This document shows, in pieces, positions 54,206-64,000 of a stretch of DNA of 64,000 nt. A program made the translations under genes and the position numbers. Position 1 is the stretch's first letter, and the number at the start of each line of letters is the position of its first letter. The notes under the pieces were generated by a model, which was given only the letters and a program-made list of their open reading frames with translations, was not told the origin of the DNA and ran no database searches. This DNA comes from Omphiscola glabra (Eukaryota; Mollusca; Gastropoda; Lymnaeidae). Location of the stretch: NCBI GenBank assembly GCA_964017045.1, contig OZ024804.1, forward strand, positions 26,886,348-26,950,347. The letters run 5' to 3'.

Positions 54206-54463
54206 CTATACACATTATACTGCATGTCACTTTATTTACTATTACAGTACGGTATTGTCATAGTATTGTACGATTTTGATATGACAAAGTACTATTCTGA
54301 GACTATATTGTACTAAATGGGGAGTTCTAACCAGATCTCCCAACTGTTTCATCTGGTTCAGATATAAAATTAGACGATAAAAAATAATTGCGGGTAAACG
54401 AAACAGTTTAAAGTTCGAGATCAATAAGAAAAGCGTGTTTCAAGGAAAATGTTTAGTTTAGCG

Positions 54464-54615
54464 CGGATGCTCTCAGCCTTCCTAATGTCGCGACGATAAA
54501 TACAGTTTCTCGTGTTTACTTCATAAATATGTGTTTTCCGATTTTCTTAGGCGACCCCTGAGTTAAGGACGTTCGACCCCAGAAGGGGTCGCGACCCACA
54601 GGTTGAGAACCGCTG
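54464..54615. mobile_element. hAT MITE (reverse orientation), perfect 8-bp TSD
   Basis: GTTTAGCG is duplicated (54456-54463 and 54616-54623). The right end CCCACAGGTTGAGAACCGCTG and left end GGATGCTCTCAGCC are the inverted family termini. The body TAGGCGACCCCTGAG and CAGAAGGGGTCGCGACCC match 57086-57283 in reverse. Confidence 0.9.
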
Positions 54616-54619
54616 GTTT

Positions 54620-55240
54620 AGCGGAACAAAGAGTTCCTTCAAGGCTTATGTCTGGACATTTTAGTGAGCCATACCGATTAACAATGCATAGGCTGAGTTT
54701 CGATCGATACCAAACATGTCTAGGTACCGGTAGCGTTATAGTTATATTCGCAAATGGCAACAAATGGTATATTTTGCATCAGATTTGGCGCCCCCCCCCC
54801 CCCCCGGGTCAAAATTTTCTTTTACCATACTACTTTAACATTGTAACAACTTTAAATTAATTTTAAATTGTAAAAGCCACAGTATTCATTAGATGTTTAT
54901 TAATTAAAGCTCACCACAATTCCCCCCCCCCCCCCTAATTAAATCACAAACAAGACTCAGTGGACAAAAGTATAAATTTATTCTGATAAAAATTCAAGTA
55001 TGACATTGTGAAGAAAATAAGAATGGATTTATTGACCAAATAATAAATATTTTGAAAATTTGTTGTGTCACAACAAGGTCCTCGCTAATCTATGTTAAAT
55101 GACAATGCGAAAGGGCGTCTGTATCACATGTGTGGGGAAATCTGTGACTCTGGTGGAAATCTGTGACTTTGGGATAATTATTTTCTCTGCAAAAGCATAT
55201 TTTTAAAAAGCTTATCGCCTGGTTGTAAAAAGGCAATATC
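54620..55240. other. AT-rich spacer with poly-C runs
   Basis: Poly-C runs near 54790 and 54920; the stretch GGTATATTTTGCATCAGATT next to the first run resembles the poly-G MITE family. No gene. Confidence 0.45.
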
Positions 55241-55242
55241 AA

Positions 55243-55318
55243 AGACGAGATGTTGAGAGTATCTATCAAAGACGAGATGTTGAGAGTATCTATCAAAGAC
55301 GAGATGTTGAGAGTATTA
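55243..55318 (+). repeat. 23-bp repeat, 3 copies
   Basis: ATCAAAGACGAGATGTTGAG repeated three times. Confidence 0.93.
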
Positions 55319-55647
55319 CCATTAACAAAGACAGAAATGCTCTTGTTTTCATCACATCATATAGGGATTTTTAAAAACCATTTATCTTCAGGCATCCTTG
55401 AAAATTTTCTGTGAATAACAATTCAAGTTTGGGTGTATTTCTAACAATAACAGGGTTGAAGAGTCTTTTTGTTGTTGCTTCAACCAGAATCACTCGTCCC
55501 TCTCCATTCTTATTATTAATACAAATTTCTAAATATTAAATACGATACTAGATAACAAAGTATAGAATAATAATGAGACATCGCTGGTCAGTGCATCTTT
55601 ATCATGGATAGGTACCACACGACAATGACATCATCTGTCAGCCTTCA

Positions 55648-56037
55648 ATGGACTACGATTAGTCGATTGTTTTGTCACGTGATACGTGTAAAAACAAGTA
55701 ATACTTCCGGTAGGCTGTCTGCAACACACTAGTCGCTCACAAATTTTTCTTCAAACAACTTTCTTCCTTTAATCATTACTGAATCATAATTATTGTCACA
55801 TTTAATGAATGTCATTTAAAGAAACGCGGGTATTCAAGAATATTTTGAAAAGTAAAATTTTAATTCACACTGGGGAAGCGCTGATGGAGACAAACATTTT
55901 GCTTTAGAATTAATGATAATGGCAATGGCTGATCAGCTGTTTATCTGTTGTTATGTGTTGTTATGTGTAGCAGAAAGCCTACTAATGGCTGGTACGTATC
56001 ACGTGACAAAAAAAGGAAGTGACTCATCGTAGTCCAT
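55648..56037. mobile_element. 390-bp MITE with ~40-bp inverted termini
   Basis: ATGGACTACGATTAGTCGAT...TTTTGTCACGTGATACGT on the left is mirrored on the right (ACGTATCACGTGACAAAA...GACTCATCGTAGTCCAT). TCA flanks both ends (55645-55647 and 56038-56040). Superfamily unclear; a 3-bp duplication would fit PIF/Harbinger-type, but the ends are not typical. Confidence 0.75.
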
Positions 56038-56039
56038 TC

Positions 56040-59000
56040 ATGACTTATCCTGATTCACATCTGTACAGAAATAAAAAATTTAACTTAATGGTAAATTGCT
56101 TTAGTCTACTTCTATCTGAAATATCTGCGGGTATATAAACATATCTATACACATATAAGAAAACATACAAAGAGTCTAAAGTAAGAGATAGTGGAGGTGC
56201 AGTCTAAGGTGGGTCTCTAAGAGTCGTGAAATGCTTTTTACGTTACCCCGCATCCCTTGATTTCACATGTACATGAACCAAATAAATAGAGACTCTTTAT
56301 TAAACAAACAAATTATAACTTTTTAAAAACATTAATCAATAAATAAATGGAAATATTACACGCTTTGCTGCCATAATGAATCAAACTCATTTTCTTCTCT
56401 TCAATAAAAAAAACCACAAAAAAACATTTCAAGAGTTCTCAAACCATTGCTAAAGAATTTTGTTTAAATTATAATGAATTCCTAAAACATTTGTTTACAA
56501 CACAATATAATCAATAATAACTGCTAAGTTAATTTTTTTTAAATAAAGATCTCTTATATACACGTATATACATGACTCTGTCTTTAAATTCTAGAGCACT
56601 GTTAAAATTTGCAGCTGAAATCCATGTGACTCAAATAGGCTGTAAAATGGGTGGAATGAGAACTCTGGAATTAAGTAGGGGGGGGGGGGCAGTTATTTAT
56701 TTTATGAAGCATCCACAGTATTATACTTAATGATCTCCTCCAACGTCCCCCCTCCCCCAAATCGGCATTATTATTACTACACTACACAAGACAGGTTTTT
56801 TCTATAATCCTACTTAGCTGAAGACAAAAACATACGTTCTGAAAAGGATACGATTATAAGGGGATCCCAAGTCCCTTTGGCTGTTGTGAAAATTGACAAA
56901 ATAATTTTTTTCCTTTTCATTTTGTCCAAAGTTCTGGTATAAATTGAAAAGATAATGCTTGTTAAGTTTACCAACATTAATTCCTGATAAATCTGCATTT
57001 GCTAAGGAGAAACTCATCAATGAGTATTTTCCTCTGCTTAAATTTCTTCACACATGTATCTCTGTATATTTTTGACACATAAGGACAGCGGTTCTCAACC
57101 TGTGGGTCGCAACCCCTTTGGGTGGTCGCAAGACCCTTTCACAGGAGTCGCCTAATACCATCGGAAAATAAACATTCTATACAGTTATAAAGTATCAACG
57201 CAAATAAGTTTGTTCTTAGGGGTCGCCAGAACATGAGGAACTGTATTAAAGGGTCGCAGCATTAGAAAGGTTGAGAACCACTGCATTTGGATATGAATTA
57301 ATTTGATCATGGAAAAATTTGTGAGAAAATCATACCACGATTTGGGGGGGGGGGGGGGGGGGGAGAGAAGCAGGAGAAGTGAAAACCGGGTGGGGCAGGG
57401 GAATAGTTAAAATGTCTGGATTTACAGAAAACATTTCTTGGTTTCAGTATTGGACTACCGTTAATGTGTTACCACCAGGCATAAAACACAATGTTCTGTA
57501 CACAATATAGTTACAGGTGGTGTCTGTCAAGAACAAACAATCAGACCAACATTCAGCACACACACAGAGCCAATGTTAAGTGCTGAGAACAATTTAAACA
57601 TGATGTTGTATAAAGCTGTGTTTAATCGTTTAAGACAAGTTCTCATAAATGAAGAATGTGCATAATATTTTTCAACCAGGAAATAACATTAATTCATTTC
57701 ATATAATGCTAAAAATCATAATTTATTTACCACAACAAGTGTGTACATTGGTAGAGTATCATCATGTCAAACTATGTTTTTTTCTTGCTTTCAAGAGTGT
57801 ACAAATTTAACAATTCTTTTACATGAATGGCAATTCTTTGCAATGAACCTAAAGGGTGTAGAAGCATTATAAACAATAACTTAACAAACATACAAAGACA
57901 GAATACAAAAGTAAACTCTTTTTTACGACTATTTATAATAATTTATATTGGTGGAAATATAATGAAATCAAAATGGTACAAGTAAGCAGCAAAGATTATT
58001 TTAATATGTTCTGAAAATACAAAAAAATAAAATTGTGTGTTATGTATATATATGTAAGAGGGTATACAACAGTTTATTTAACAAAAAGAAGAAGTGTCTT
58101 CAGTTCAATAAACTTTTCTTGATATCAATTTGAACAAACAGGGATCTGTTTTTTTAAAATGAGTTCTACATCAAGGAGTTGGTAACACTTCACAATTACT
58201 TACTTTACACCTTTCAGAAAGCTGGAGTCATCCGATACATTATTAGAAACTGAGAAGTAAATTTGTACATATGAAAACATATTCCTATACACAAGTATTT
58301 ATATACATATGTTACAAGTTCATGTATGAATACATTAAGCTTATCTCTGATGGAAAATAATGGGGATTTAAAAAAAACAAATTCCGACACACAAATGTTG
58401 CAGAAGGCCAAAACCTGTCCATTATTTTATGAACCCTTAGGAAGGAAAAAAGAAAAGAGAACAAAAGAAGAATGTCAGTGGAGAAAACAAAACTTAAAGT
58501 TATTGCTTTGATTTCAAAACAAGTGAATATGAACCTAATTAATTAATATTTTTTTGTTTGATATTTAACAAATAATCATTTACACAATAAAAATATTTGA
58601 GTACATTCCGTATGATACAGGAATGAAATTATTGCAAGTATTTCACTTGGTATTTAACCCAATACATCACTTAGAATTATGAACAAATCACCTTGACAAT
58701 GCATTCAAATAGCCAAATTCAATATATATATTATAATATATAAATATTTTTTGTATGTGTGCACATTCATTTATAAAATATAAATAAACCAACACAAATA
58801 CAGAAAATTGATAGCCGTGTGCATCAGAAACCAAGCAAAAGATGAATTCTGAAAGCAGAATCATCTGTTATGAGGATATTTACATGAAAGGTTCCAAGGC
58901 ATGTAGGAAAATAAGTCAGTGTATTCTTAAAATTAAATAAAAGCAGTTTATTTAAAGCAAGCAAAGGAGGAAAAAATGTCATTACTTACAAACACTTGTA

Positions 59001-60713
59001 TTAAAAGTTTCAATAAAATTGCAGCAAAGTTTCTTACTTATCATATACATCGAGTCATTTTAAAGAATCATATAGAATGCAAATAAAGAAATGATCTAAA
59101 AAATTTGTTTATAAAGTTAGAGTTAAATATAGAATCATTTTTCTCAACTTTAGAATAATCAAGAGGTTTTTTTTATATTGTTATCACACAAATGATAAGT
59201 GCCCAAAAGCTGGGTGCACATCCAATATTTATTTTAAAATGATGCTAAATGCATGGTATTAGGACATTTGAATACATCACTAGTTAAGGCATGTTCACTT
59301 CTGTACAGCCACAATATACTTTGTAGGAGTTGGAAAAAATGAATTTATAGCTACCAAGAACTGAAATGTTCAATCATTTACTGTTGGATGAACATGCTGC
59401 CAGACAGCAGCTTTAGTGGGAACACTGCAGGCAAGTTTTTATAGATAATCAATGGCAATTCTTCTAGACTCACTAAAAGTGGAAATTAAAACGGCACAAG
59501 AAGCAAATGCATTTACAACAGGAGTCTTGTATTTACATTAGATTTGCATAACAATGATTCATTACAAAAATAAACTAAAAACCAGAAATCTATTCCATTG
59601 TAAATCTTTACATTTTGTAAAGTTATTAGAAATATGGAGGAAAAAAAATATCAACAAAAAACATGATAAGTTGACATGTTTATTACTGGCTACTGGCATC
59701 AATACTCGCACAGCTATTTTTGGGCATTCTCACAACTCAATTTGCTTGAGATTCTGCCCCTTGCTTTATACTATTACTATTGGCATGACTGTTTCATTCA
59801 GGCTTTAATCTAATATCTTGTATTATTCCCAACGGCTCATTGTCTGTTTGCCAGATTTGATACAAATTTTATAAAGGAATCAGGCAGATTAAGACTTCAG
59901 CACATTTTTAATTCAACAGTTTCTTTTTTTTTTTTTCTCAATCTTTCTCATTGTTAAAGAAAATCTCAGCCACTGTACCACAGATTCAAGTGTTCAGAAA
60001 TTGAACAATTTATATTAATATAATAAGATAATATAATATATATTAAATTTTATATTACATTATTTTTTTTACAAGGGCACATTAAGAAAAGCATGATTTA
60101 TTCTCTTGAAGGAGCATGTGGTCAGAGTGCTTCACTGAAATCATATTGCTTTCTGATGGTTTTGATGTCCTCCCACTTAAAAGAGTATATACTTAAGCTT
60201 CCTTTTTTCTAATGATTTCAACAATTCAAAATTAACCATGTTACCCCTTTTAATTGACATTGTTTGCTTCCCAGTCTCACACCTTGTAAGTGTCTTTAAT
60301 TCAAGTCTTACCCAGCTTGGAGATTTTTTGTTTCTGGCATATTTGTTTCTCATGCAGCTCAGCATCAGTCTGAGGCAGCTAACAGATCAATTATAAAGTA
60401 TCACAAACTTTGTGAGAGAGGGACCCTTTACATTTTCATGTGTATAGATGTGCCACTTTGTATTGCCTGTGACAAAGTGTTTGTTTTCTACCCAGCTGTG
60501 CTGTTGAGTTCAATTCTTTCTAACAGAAATAGTCTTTAACATCACAATATTTTAGACATAAGATGCAGTGAGCACCTGGTGCATCAGGCAACCATTGCCA
60601 GCTTATGCCTTCCCTGAGGAACTAATTATAATGGCCACAGCAGCTTCTTTGGGGGGGAGGGGATATCACAGTTTTACAAAATGTTGGGTTTCCTTGCAGG
60701 AGGTTAACAGTTT
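56040..60713 (-). other. Minisatellite-free AT-rich tract, possible KMT2 3' UTR
   Basis: Lies directly downstream of the KMT2 stop codon (minus strand). It has no minisatellite and only one MITE (57086-57283). Many TTTATT motifs (AATAAA on the minus strand; for example near 58073, 58934, 59228) could be poly(A) signals, so the true end of the transcript cannot be chosen. No open frame with a known domain is present. Confidence 0.35.
57086..57283. mobile_element. 198-bp hAT MITE, best-preserved GGTTCTCAACC copy
   Basis: The ends CAGCGGTTCTCAACCTGTG and AAGGTTGAGAACCACTG are inverted repeats. The flanks CATAAGGA and CATTTGGA (57078-57085, 57284-57291) agree at 6 of 8. Confidence 0.88.
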
Positions 60714-60806
60714 TCAGTTCATCCATTTGCGGCAGTTGGTGGCGCCACACATACAAGGTATCTTGTGCTGATCATCTTCGAAATCAAACTTGTAGTCGTA
60801 TGTAAG
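60714..60806 (-). CDS. KMT2C/D homologue last exon
   Basis: 31 codons including TGA (60714-60716): [30 protein letters not shown]. Acceptor TTCTCAG on the minus strand. Confidence 0.97.
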   Translation of the reverse strand, partial: LTYDYKFDFEDDQHKIPCMCGATNCRKWMN

Positions 60807-63553
60807 CTGAGAATTTAAACATTAGAGAATTAATTTTCTTTTTATAAGGTGAAAAGCTTTTTACAAATTTAACCCAAGTATAGATAAAGTGAGTATAGAT
60901 AAAGTAAATATAAATAAAGTAAGTATAAATAAAGTAAGTATAGATAAAGTAAGTATAGATAAAGTAAGTATAGATAAAGGGAGTATAGATAAAGCATTCT
61001 TCACATACTGAGTCGCACAGAAGATTCTTGAAATAAAAGCTAGGTGTATGTTTTGGTGTTTTGTTTTTTTCCCCCGCAACCTCCTAACTTGGATCTAGGA
61101 ACAAAGGTATTACCTTTTTCTCGAAACAGGAAGTTTATAATTCTAATTTTTTTAAAAACTAGCACCACACTTCTTATTCATAAATTAATGTTTCTGTTCC
61201 ATTTCTTGACATTTTTGTATGAGGAGCTTAAGGTTTAAAAAAAAATTTGAAATGTGTATAGCCCAGAATAAGGGATAAAACTTTTAAGTGGGTCATGTTT
61301 CTGTTGGGACCCGGGTCCGAATGGCGGCACTGCGTGTCCGGGTCCATTTTGACTAAATGCTATTCAGATGTCATTTGTGGTAGTTTATTTTAGTTAAACA
61401 GAAGAATTAAGTTAACAAACATATAGTCCATTCAATTATCTTAAAGGGGACATTTAAAGCAAGAGTTACATTTATGTATCAAGACACCCATGACAAATTA
61501 GTGTTCTAAATAATTATGTAAATACCTCTTCTCCCCTGACTATCTTCCTGCTGGTGATGATGATAATTTTGCTGTCTTTCTCAATATCAACAACCTCTGC
61601 CACACAGTTGGGGTTACATGAGTGGTTGATGTAGCGGGCAGGCCCGCCAGCCATTGTAGCATCAATCACAACATCATTGTCTATACGAAACATGTAGACA
61701 CCTCGATTCTGTCAAATCATATAAATCACAGTTATCAATGATTAATTGACGAGGCTCAAACAATTTAACCAGAACACAATCTTCAAAAGTTAAGGCATTT
61801 ACTTCTGTCTTGTCAATTTCATTATATTGAGATCCACTCTTTGTTCTTTGTAATGGGTACCCAAGTTTGTTCTTAGCAGTACAGCAAAAATATTATATTA
61901 TATACCGATATGTATTGTGAAAATGAGCGGAGGCAATGAGCAATTCTTTCAGAAATAGTTTTAAGAACAATGCTCAGCATACACACACACAAGGTATTTA
62001 AATTTAAAACTACTTCATAAATTAATTCAGAAATAGCTTATTGGTATGTTTTGAACATTTAAGTGTAATTTTAACAAATTTATGAATTAATATTTATTTT
62101 ATACACAAAATCCATAAATGTAAAACAGATACAAGTGGAGCTGAACAAACTCTAGCAAGTAATCTCTTTATTTTCAATAAGATTTATCATTTACCTGAGA
62201 TTCGTACTCCTTTTCTCTCCTGTTTGCCACTTCGTTGCGTATGAGATCTCCAATGTATTCTATCACCATGGTGTGCTTCTCCAAGTCATGGGCTGCGTAC
62301 AGGCCAAGTCCCTATTGATAGTGTGGAGGTGATTAGTAGATACATTTTAAAAAAGGATTGAGTACTAGTATTACTAGCAACAACCAGAGTCAATTTTTCT
62401 CCCTGCAAATGTGACAAGACATGACATATACACGGTATATAAAAAAAACAAGAACTGAAGGGGCCTCATATTTAATAAAAAAAATAATGCAATATCCAAG
62501 ACAAATAAAACAATAAAAATATGGGTTTAAATAGATGCTCCTCTATAGGCAAACAGATCGGGGGAATAGACTCTTCAGCCCAGTAAGGCTACTATAATTG
62601 TGGTGAAGATGCAAGCCCAGAGTTAAAACCATCAAAACAAATGTCAAATGACAGCAATCTAGTTGCCTTTCTTTTTTCGTCTATAAAGTTTTGCTTTTTC
62701 TAGGCAAATGAATATGATGTATTTTATCACACATACTGATTATTTGACTTTTATTATGAAGTTAATTAACTGACAATTTTTAAATAAGAGTACATCTCAA
62801 CAATTTACCATTGGGGACAAAGATAATCTCAAGTAAAGCTCCACAAGTTAATATTAGGGACAAGGACATTAGGATCACAAGTTTTGATATTTTTTTAAAG
62901 TGCAAAAACCACAAAATATTTGCACCAGCACTGATAATGTGTCCAAATAATATAGAGCAGCCTCTTAGAGAAGCCTCTTAGGGAAGCCAGGGAAAGTGGT
63001 GATGTGAAAGCACTGAATTAAAGTTTTAAAAAAATAGAAGCAAATGTAAACACTTGATTGTCTGTTGTTAAATGAAGTCTATTTAAACAGAACTTGTCCC
63101 CATTCATTTTTTAAATTTTTATTTGAAAATCTCCCCTCCTCCCTCTATAAAATTGGTAAATCAAAATATCCACCTAATTGTGAGAGGTTAATTAGTCTAA
63201 ATGTAAAATTTTTTAAAACTCTGTAGAGATATAAACATATACAGAGAATTAAGAGAGAAGAAAAGCCTAAATCCTAAGTTTAAGAGAATGTTTCCCATAA
63301 GGAGGAAAAAAAAAGTGTTGCATTTCTCATTGCATGACTTTAAAATATAAATGATCATTAAAAGCCTTTTGATTTTACCTGAATACGTGACCTGCCTAGG
63401 TAGACAAGTGTCTTCCAGTCAGTCTTAAGCTTTCTGTATTGCTGGGACTTGGAGTGGACAAACTGTTTCATGTAAGGGGAGTTGATGTCACCTGTTACTC
63501 CAGTCACAGTTGAGGGGAGGGATCGTGAGTTTGTGGACTGAAGAGTGTGTGGC
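60714..63553 (-). CDS. Histone H3K4 methyltransferase, KMT2C/D (MLL3/4, Trr) C-terminus, partial
   Basis: Four exons on the minus strand: 63553-63379, 62311-62195, 61708-61526, 60806-60714, all GT/AG, giving 188 in-frame residues to a TGA. The order is [20 protein letters not shown], the SET start [40 protein letters not shown], then [16 protein letters not shown], the cofactor/catalytic motif [30 protein letters not shown], and the post-SET zinc motif CMCGATNC ending in RKWMN. The invariant NHSC and YDY tyrosines are present, so the domain looks active. KMT2C/D proteins mono-methylate H3K4 at enhancers in the COMPASS-like (WRAD) complex. The EDDQHKIPC and CRKWMN ends are specific to KMT2C/D-type proteins and separate it from KMT2A/B. 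PHD, FYR and other upstream domains lie outside the window. Confidence 0.97.
60880..60995 (-). repeat. 15-bp minisatellite, ~8 copies, in the last KMT2 intron
   Basis: AGTATAGATAAAGTA variants, read on the plus strand; it starts about 75 bp upstream (in transcript order) of the last exon. Confidence 0.93.
61305..61455 (+). repeat. Dispersed repeat, copy 2
   Basis: GGACCCGGGTCCGAATGGCG leads into CATTTTGACTAAATGCTATT and GTTTATTTTAGTTAAACAG, the reverse complement of 34333-34475. Confidence 0.8.
61526..61708 (-). CDS. KMT2C/D homologue, third exon from the window edge (SET core)
   Basis: 61 codons, phase 0 at both ends. [55 protein letters not shown] and VRGEE: central SET domain with the S-adenosylmethionine-binding NHSC motif. 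Confidence 0.97.
62195..62311 (-). CDS. KMT2C/D homologue, second exon from the window edge (SET N-terminal part)
   Basis: 39 codons, phase 0 at both ends: [20 protein letters not shown] then [19 protein letters not shown]. Confidence 0.97.
63379..63553 (-). CDS. KMT2C/D homologue, first exon visible (pre-SET junction)
   Basis: 175 bp; the first base completes a codon begun in an exon outside the window. Encodes [15 protein letters not shown], then [20 protein letters not shown] and [15 protein letters not shown]. Acceptor TTGTAG, donor CAG/gtaaaa. Confidence 0.95.
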
Positions 63554-64000
63554 CTACAAGAGAAAAGAAAATTAAGAAAGTAACTAAAAGTCTTAGCCTA
63601 AATTGACTTAATAGAGTCTTTATCATAGTTAATGGATGTAAGGGCTAAAGATATACCATTTTCTATTTCTTATTTTATTTTCCTGAAATTGCTCCATCAA
63701 ATATAAATTTAAGAACACAAACATATTTTGTACAGAAAAACTTTACTTATAGTGTTCATTAGAATTTAGCTTCTTTGAATTCACTCCAATCTCATTTTGA
63801 ATAAGTATCAATATTTTCAACACTGACCAAATGAAATAATAAAAGTTTAAAAATGCACAAATTTTAACATGGCCACTTCCTGTTAAGAGCTTTAAGAATT
63901 ATCACTTGAGACTTTATGAATAGAATATTGCTGAATTCTAACTTATACATTTTACAGCCCCATGAACTAGCTTGAAACTGCAATAAAAATTACTGTTTCA
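63554..64000 (-). other. Partial upstream KMT2 intron
   Basis: No further exon of the SET methyltransferase is recognisable before the window ends. Confidence 0.6.

Overview
This is animal (metazoan) genomic DNA: split genes with GT/AG introns, Kozak-type starts, AATAAA signals, and eukaryotic transposons (hAT, mariner, RTE-like, L2/CR1-like, Penelope, Ty1/copia, tRNA-SINE). The gene content and repeat mix suggest a lophotrochozoan, most likely a gastropod mollusc; this is an inference, since no species-diagnostic sequence was found.

Three protein-coding loci can be supported. (1) Positions 21876-38603, plus strand: a complete nine-exon gene for an equilibrative nucleoside transporter 4 / plasma membrane monoamine transporter homologue (SLC29A4 family). 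The joined exons keep one frame for 571 residues, with an AATAAA signal 48 bp after the stop. (2) Positions 45641-46111, plus strand: an intronless 156-residue single-pass membrane protein of unknown function. (3) Positions 60714-63553, minus strand: the last four exons of a KMT2C/KMT2D (MLL3/4, Trr) H3K4 methyltransferase, covering the whole SET and post-SET region; the rest of the gene lies beyond position 64000. Roughly 56-60.7 kb may be its long 3' UTR.

Most of the rest is repetitive. Positions 0.5-7 kb hold RTE-like tails, a collapsed copia element, a small hAT element with an intact 8-bp target-site duplication, and a tRNA-derived SINE. Positions 7.5-16.2 kb are almost continuous minisatellites with units of 14-83 bp. 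A Harbinger-like MITE and a decayed Penelope-like element follow (16.6-20.1 kb). The transporter introns are filled with minisatellites and nested hAT MITEs. More arrays run from 38.7 to 48.5 kb. An L2/CR1-like retrotransposon (49-50.9 kb), a second Penelope fragment, a deleted mariner and further MITEs occupy 49-56 kb. Minisatellites become rare from about 54.2 kb onward.

The most notable observations are arrays placed at gene boundaries. One 26-bp minisatellite is built from the exon 2/intron 2 junction of the transporter and so repeats its 5' splice site many times. The array in intron 1 is made of GGTAAG-like motifs. Two other arrays end within a few bases of start codons. Long open frames on both strands through the minisatellites are by-products of the repeats and were not called as genes.
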